A stretch of 64,000 bases of DNA from NCBI GenBank assembly GCA_944326085.1, contig CALVCL010000001.1, positions 62,001 to 126,000 on the forward strand. Reading direction: 5' to 3'. This document shows positions 59,926-64,000 of this stretch, piece by piece. The first letter of the stretch is position 1; each line of letters starts with the position of its first letter. Origin of the DNA: an uncultured Tidjanibacter sp. (lineage in GTDB: Bacteria; Bacteroidota; Bacteroidia; Bacteroidales; Rikenellaceae). Under the pieces are notes generated by a model. The model did not search any database and was not told the DNA's origin. It saw only the letters and a program-made list of their open reading frames with translations. Made by a program: the position numbers and the translations under genes.

Positions 59926-61332
59926 ATGAGATTTAGATGTCTACTACTTTTTATGATCGGGATTGCGGCATGCACGTCGGCATATTCTGTCGAGCCACAG
60001 CCTGAAGGTGATTTAGCCATTGATGAAAAGCTGAAAGCACAGATAAAGGCTGAGGTGAAAGCCGAACTTGTAGATGAATTGCTTGCCGAATTGGAAGACA
60101 GACACTCGACCGTGTCGGCAGCACCGGCACCGGCCAAGCGTTCGCGTCTTTCGATAGGCGGCTATGGAGAGGTTGCTTTTTCGCGCAATTTCTTCAGCGA
60201 CAATTATCTGAGGTATTCTAAACCTGAACTTTACAAGAACGACCAGCATGGCCGGTTCGACATACCGCATGTGGTGATATTTCTTGGCTATGATTTCGGC
60301 CGTGGCTGGAGCATGGGCAGTGAAATAGAATTCGAACACGGCGGTACGGAGAGTGCCGTTGAAATTGAAGCCGAGGAAGGAGGCGAGTACGAATCAGAGA
60401 TAGAGCGTGGCGGGGAAGTGGCTCTTGAACAGTTCTGGTTGCAGAAGAGTTTTTCGCGGGCGTTCAATATTCGTATCGGTCATATGGTTGTTCCGGTCGG
60501 TGCAACCAATGCCAATCATTTGCCGACTCAGTTCTTCGGAGTGTACCGTCCGGAGGGTGAAAATACCATACTGCCTTGTACGTGGCATGAAACAGGTGTC
60601 AGCCTGTGGGGTGAGGCCGGCAAATGGAGGTATGAGGTAATGTTCCTTCCCGGATTGGATTCCGACCGCTTTTCAAGCCAGGGCTGGATACACGACGGTG
60701 CCGGCAGCCCTTATGAATTTAAGATAGCAACTGCCTATGCAGGGGCATTCCGCGTTGACAACTACTCTGTGCCGGGCCTGCGTCTCAGTCTCAGCGGATA
60801 TGTCGGCAACAGTTTCAGGAATACACTGGCTGCTACGAGCAACTCACGTTATGATAATGTCCGCGGTACGGTACTTATAGGTGCCTTTGACTTTGCTTAC
60901 GATGCACACAATTGGATTGTACGGGGTAATTTCGATTACGGGCATCTTACAGATTCGGATGTGATTACCTCTTTCAATATGGGACTTACCAGTTCTTCGG
61001 TGTCGCCGAAGCAGAAGGTAGGCTCCGATGCAGTTTCTGCCGGAGCAGAGTTCGGATATGACATCTTTTCTCAGGTGGGCAGACTGCATTCCATGGGACA
61101 GCGCTTTTATTTGTTCGGACGCTACGAATACTATGACTCCATGTTCAAGGCAACCGAGAGGGTCGGCCGCATCGGCTATTGCGGACGTCAACGGTTTGCT
61201 GTAGGTCTCAATTATTTCCCTGTGAAGGGATTGGTAATCAAGGCTGAATATTCCATGGGTATACTCAAGAGTCCATACAATAACGAACCTGCCGTGTCGC
61301 TCGGCATAGCCTACTCTGGTTTTTTCAATTGA
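59926..61332 (+). CDS. Porin-like outer-membrane protein
   Basis: 468 residues. Signal peptide (about 1-19), then a charged helical stretch (LAIDEKLKAQIKAEVKAELV, then DELLAELED) that may form a coiled-coil trimer, as in some porins. The rest is a beta-barrel: SRLSIGGYGEVAFSRNFF, FDIPHVVIFLGYDFGRGWSM, ALEQFWLQKSFSRAFNIRIGHMVVPVG in segments, ending AVSLGIAYSGFFN with a terminal aromatic. It resembles phosphate-selective-porin O/P-like proteins. The following imelysin and di-haem cytochrome suggest iron or redox use rather than phosphate, but substrate is inference. Confidence 0.8.
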   Translation: MRFRCLLLFMIGIAACTSAYSVEPQPEGDLAIDEKLKAQIKAEVKAELVDELLAELEDRHSTVSAAPAPAKRSRLSIGGYGEVAFSRNFFSDNYLRYSKPELYKNDQHGRFDIPHVVIFLGYDFGRGWSMGSEIEFEHGGTESAVEIEAEEGGEYESEIERGGEVALEQFWLQKSFSRAFNIRIGHMVVPVGATNANHLPTQFFGVYRPEGENTILPCTWHETGVSLWGEAGKWRYEVMFLPGLDSDRFSSQGWIHDGAGSPYEFKIATAYAGAFRVDNYSVPGLRLSLSGYVGNSFRNTLAATSNSRYDNVRGTVLIGAFDFAYDAHNWIVRGNFDYGHLTDSDVITSFNMGLTSSSVSPKQKVGSDAVSAGAEFGYDIFSQVGRLHSMGQRFYLFGRYEYYDSMFKATERVGRIGYCGRQRFAVGLNYFPVKGLVIKAEYSMGILKSPYNNEPAVSLGIAYSGFFN

Positions 61333-61363
61333 TACAGACTGTTAATAATTAAAACGATAGTTA

Positions 61364-62578
61364 ATGAAAAGGATTTACGTTTATTCTGTTGCCGCTGCTA
61401 TTGCATTGGGAGCGGTATCATGCAGTACCTCAGGTACAAATTTCTCGTATGAAGACAAGCGTGAGGCAGCATTGAAGAAGGCTGCAATAGCTTTTGTCGA
61501 CAATACGGTTATCCCTACTTATCATGCCATGGCGGATGCTGCCGTGGACCTTGCCGAGCTTTGCGTGCAGATAGAGGCTTCGGCCAATGCCAATGCAGCG
61601 ACAGACATAGTTGCGTCGGGTGAAGGGACATTGTCTGCTGAAACGTCCGAACTGCTTGCGCAGGCGTGCGAGAAGTGGTACGAGGCGCGCAAGTATTGGG
61701 AACTCAGTGAAGCTTTTCTTTACGGTGCAGCCGGAGACTATTTCATAGATCCGCATATCGATTCATGGCCGCTGGATGCAGCTGAACTTCAGGCTCTGCT
61801 CGATGACGATAATCGTATGGACAAGATGGATGCCGAATATGCCGGCAGTTTTCTGGGCTACGGCCTGCTTGGCTTCCATGCTGTGGAATATATGATTTTC
61901 GACATTTATGCTTCCACGGACAATACGAAAGGCGAGGTGCGCAATGTTCCGTACGGACGAGCCGAAGAACTTGTATTCCTTACTGCGGTTGCGGGAGACC
62001 TCGCCAATCAATGCGTGCGTCTGGAGGCATCGTGGAGCGGTATGGAGAATGTGTCGTCCGAAAAGCAGCAGATGCTGACCGATGCTGAACTTGAGCCGTC
62101 GTTTGATTACGGTGAGAGTATGAGGAATGCCGGACAGGGAGGCAGCAAGTACAAGTCATATCTTGAAGCGGCACAGGAAATCATACAAGGGTGTGCCGAT
62201 ATTGCCGATGAGGTTGCCAACCAGAAAATCAACCGTCCGAATACCGGTACAAACGGAGAGGATCTCAGTTATATAGAGTCTCCCTATGCAAAGAACTCGA
62301 AACAGGATTTTTACGACAATATTGTCAGCATCCGCAATGCCTACGAAGGTTCCCATGAAGGAGATGCATCGGTAGCCGATTATCTGGCAACGGTTGATGC
62401 CGATGTAAATCAGGAAGTGCTTGACGCAATCGAGGCTTCGCTGTCAGCCATAGAAGCGGCCCCTGCACCTTTTGTAAATTATGCCGGTTCCAGTAACGAA
62501 CTTTGGGAAAAGGCTACCGATGAATGCAACAGGCTTAAAACGGCGCTTGACAATGCACAGACGGTAATAGGACAGTGA
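61364..62578 (+). CDS. Imelysin family lipoprotein (M75-like)
   Basis: 404 residues. Lipoprotein signal ending GAVSC (Cys20). The imelysin fold is shown by AAIAFVDNTVIPTYHAMADA, then YWELSEAFLYGAAGDYFIDP, and the GxHxxE motif GFHAVEYMIF near residue 173. Imelysin proteins sit in the periplasm or outer membrane and are linked to iron uptake; they lack a proven peptidase activity. Gene order with a porin-like protein upstream and a di-haem cytochrome downstream fits an iron- or haem-related unit (inference). Confidence 0.9.
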   Translation: MKRIYVYSVAAAIALGAVSCSTSGTNFSYEDKREAALKKAAIAFVDNTVIPTYHAMADAAVDLAELCVQIEASANANAATDIVASGEGTLSAETSELLAQACEKWYEARKYWELSEAFLYGAAGDYFIDPHIDSWPLDAAELQALLDDDNRMDKMDAEYAGSFLGYGLLGFHAVEYMIFDIYASTDNTKGEVRNVPYGRAEELVFLTAVAGDLANQCVRLEASWSGMENVSSEKQQMLTDAELEPSFDYGESMRNAGQGGSKYKSYLEAAQEIIQGCADIADEVANQKINRPNTGTNGEDLSYIESPYAKNSKQDFYDNIVSIRNAYEGSHEGDASVADYLATVDADVNQEVLDAIEASLSAIEAAPAPFVNYAGSSNELWEKATDECNRLKTALDNAQTVIGQ

Positions 62579-62673
62579 TAACAGTAAACAGTAGTTCCCG
62601 CACGCGGCGCGATGGTTCTAAACAAAGGGGCCATTGCTCTGCGTGTGGTTACGGTATATAAAAAATCAATGCT

Positions 62674-64000
62674 ATGAAGAAGTTTGGCTATTTATTGTTG
62701 CTTGCATCCGGTGTTATTGCAGGGTGTGTAAATGAACACGGCGGCGCTGACGGGCCTACTCCACCGCCTGTCATCTCGGAGGAATACTATTCTGGAGGCG
62801 AACTCGGAACGGCTTTCAATACCACATCCATGGCATTCGAACAGCCGGCGCCGGCTGTAACAGACCTTGAAAGTTTCAAGAATGGTGAGGCGCTTTTCGA
62901 GAAGATATTCACGCAGGCCAGTGACGGCACCGTACGCGGAGGTCTTGGTCCGCTTTACATCCGTACCTCCTGCATGCACTGTCATCCCGGTTACGGCCAT
63001 GGCAAGCGTCAGGCGGGTACGTTCAATACCAACGAGATAGGCAACGGTTATCTGCTTGTACTCGCCGACAGCGAGGGGAACTATCTTACTTCGTTGACAG
63101 GTATGCCGCAGACGCACGCCGTTGCTCCGTTCAAGGCGCCCATCGATGAGACCAAGATTACCATTGAATGGCTGCCTTATCAGGATGAATGGGGTAATCA
63201 GTTTCCAGATGGCGAAACATACGATTTGATATATCCGGAGGTAACCATTCCTCAGGATGCCTACTATGTGCCTTTGTATGTGAAGGAGGGTCAGGAAATG
63301 AGTGCCGATGAGGTGGTGGTACGTCTTGAGTCCACCATAGGCATTTATGGTACCGGTCTGCTCGATGCCATATCCGATGAGGACCTCAAGGCAGAGTATG
63401 CACGACAGGAGGCTGCCGGTATGGAACTCAATCCAAAAATATTTGCCAATGGTGAATGGGTGAGTCAGTATGCCAACAACAAACCGCAGGATGGCGGCAC
63501 AGGAGAACAGCATCCGTATAGGTTCACTTATGCCCTCAGTCGTGGTCCGCTTCAGGATGCTGCAGGAGCTAATGCGTTTTGGAACATTACCAATGTTACG
63601 CGTTCCAACCGTCGTTACCACTACATGACGAAGGCTTATGCCGAGACAGCTTCTCAGGACCCTGACGTACAGGCCGAATTTTATGACTATTTTCCCGAAT
63701 GGGAAACCGATGCCGGCGTGGAACAGGATATTTACAATTATCTGATGTCATCGGAACTGCCCGTTGAAGTGAGTGATGAATATTTCGTGGACCTCATGTT
63801 GTGGCATCGCGGTCTGGCCGTGCCGGCGGCACGCAATCTTGACGATGAGGAGGTACAGCGCGGCAAGGAGTTGTTTACGCAGATAGGATGTGCATATTGT
63901 CACCGTCCTACATGGACAACAGGTGATGACAACTTCACCGACCCGAGCGGTTTCTTTGCTGATGGAGACAGCCGTCTGCCGAAGTATCCAAATCAGAAGA
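62674..64000 (+). CDS. Di-haem c-type cytochrome/di-haem oxidoreductase lipoprotein (cut by window edge)
   Basis: 442 codons from the ATG at 62674, running off the right edge. Lipoprotein signal ending VIAGC (Cys18). Two haem c sites, CMHCH (about residues 100-104) and CAYCH (about 406-410), and the flanking GEALFEKIFTQASDG, GLGPLYIRTSC and RGKELFTQIGC fit the di-haem oxidoreductase family (DHOR, putative peroxidase). These are exported electron-transfer proteins often found next to imelysins. The C-terminus is not visible. The gap after the imelysin gene is 95 bases with no gene. Confidence 0.88.
   Translation, partial: MKKFGYLLLLASGVIAGCVNEHGGADGPTPPPVISEEYYSGGELGTAFNTTSMAFEQPAPAVTDLESFKNGEALFEKIFTQASDGTVRGGLGPLYIRTSCMHCHPGYGHGKRQAGTFNTNEIGNGYLLVLADSEGNYLTSLTGMPQTHAVAPFKAPIDETKITIEWLPYQDEWGNQFPDGETYDLIYPEVTIPQDAYYVPLYVKEGQEMSADEVVVRLESTIGIYGTGLLDAISDEDLKAEYARQEAAGMELNPKIFANGEWVSQYANNKPQDGGTGEQHPYRFTYALSRGPLQDAAGANAFWNITNVTRSNRRYHYMTKAYAETASQDPDVQAEFYDYFPEWETDAGVEQDIYNYLMSSELPVEVSDEYFVDLMLWHRGLAVPAARNLDDEEVQRGKELFTQIGCAYCHRPTWTTGDDNFTDPSGFFADGDSRLPKYPNQK

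Noticed and set aside
1..64000. CRISPR arrays, rRNA, tRNA, insertion sequences
   Set aside because: Intergenic regions were read for repeats and cloverleaf-like elements; none was found.

Overview
The window reads as chromosome of a gut Bacteroidales bacterium, most likely Alistipes or a close Rikenellaceae relative (the genus is inference). The evidence is the Bacteroidetes -7 promoter box TAnnTTTG before many genes, lack of clear Shine-Dalgarno sites, Bacteroidetes-restricted families (BtuG-type surface B12 lipoprotein, DUF4837, DUF4465, fimbrillin-like lipoprotein, Bacteroidetes-type omega subunit), many lipoprotein signals, and an alpha-oxoamine synthase of the kind tied to sphingolipid or sulfonolipid synthesis. 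No rRNA, tRNA, CRISPR array or insertion sequence was seen.

Layout. 0-7.8 kb: start of sppA (minus), then mrp, nadA, an apt-like phosphoribosyltransferase, a HAD phosphatase, rdgB, uvrB and a GtrA-like membrane protein. 7.8-11.2 kb: the minus-strand run lipA-lipB-recJ. 11.3-18.7 kb: a Pr6Pr-type membrane protein, an outer-membrane protein, a two-gene unit pairing a steroid 5-alpha-reductase homologue with an old-yellow-enzyme flavoprotein, a class A PBP and asd. 18.7-24.1 kb: mutS, a DUF4465 lipoprotein and an alkaline phosphatase lipoprotein. 24.1-26.9 kb: a small phage-derived island (LexA/CI-type repressor, an unknown gene, terminase large subunit). 27-33 kb: a PPOX protein, then a cobalamin riboswitch driving btuB, btuG and a PKD-like surface lipoprotein. 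33-42 kb: glycosyltransferase, a thioredoxin-fold protein without CXXC, meaB, pfkA, a small peptide coupled to a fimbrillin-like lipoprotein, efp, ubiX, a polysaccharide deacetylase and a DUF4837 lipoprotein. 42-49.4 kb: clpB, a small secreted protein and the hydrogenase maturation genes hydE-hydG-hydF. 49.7-54.7 kb: three small lipoproteins, then tig-clpP-clpX. 54.8-64 kb: alpha-oxoamine synthase, bamD, rpoZ, a CoaBC gene split by one in-frame TAG, an SDR, then a porin-like protein, an imelysin and a di-haem cytochrome that runs off the end.

Most of this is housekeeping. The regions most worth attention are the 5-alpha-reductase/OYE pair at 13.08-15.07 kb, whose gene content fits a dedicated A-ring steroid or bile-acid reduction unit; the peptide/fimbrillin-like pair at 37.3-38.8 kb; the split coaC/coaB; the phage-derived repressor/terminase island; the sulfonolipid or sphingolipid synthase candidate; and the riboswitch-controlled B12 surface-capture operon. 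All functional calls rest on motifs and family memory; no database search was possible.
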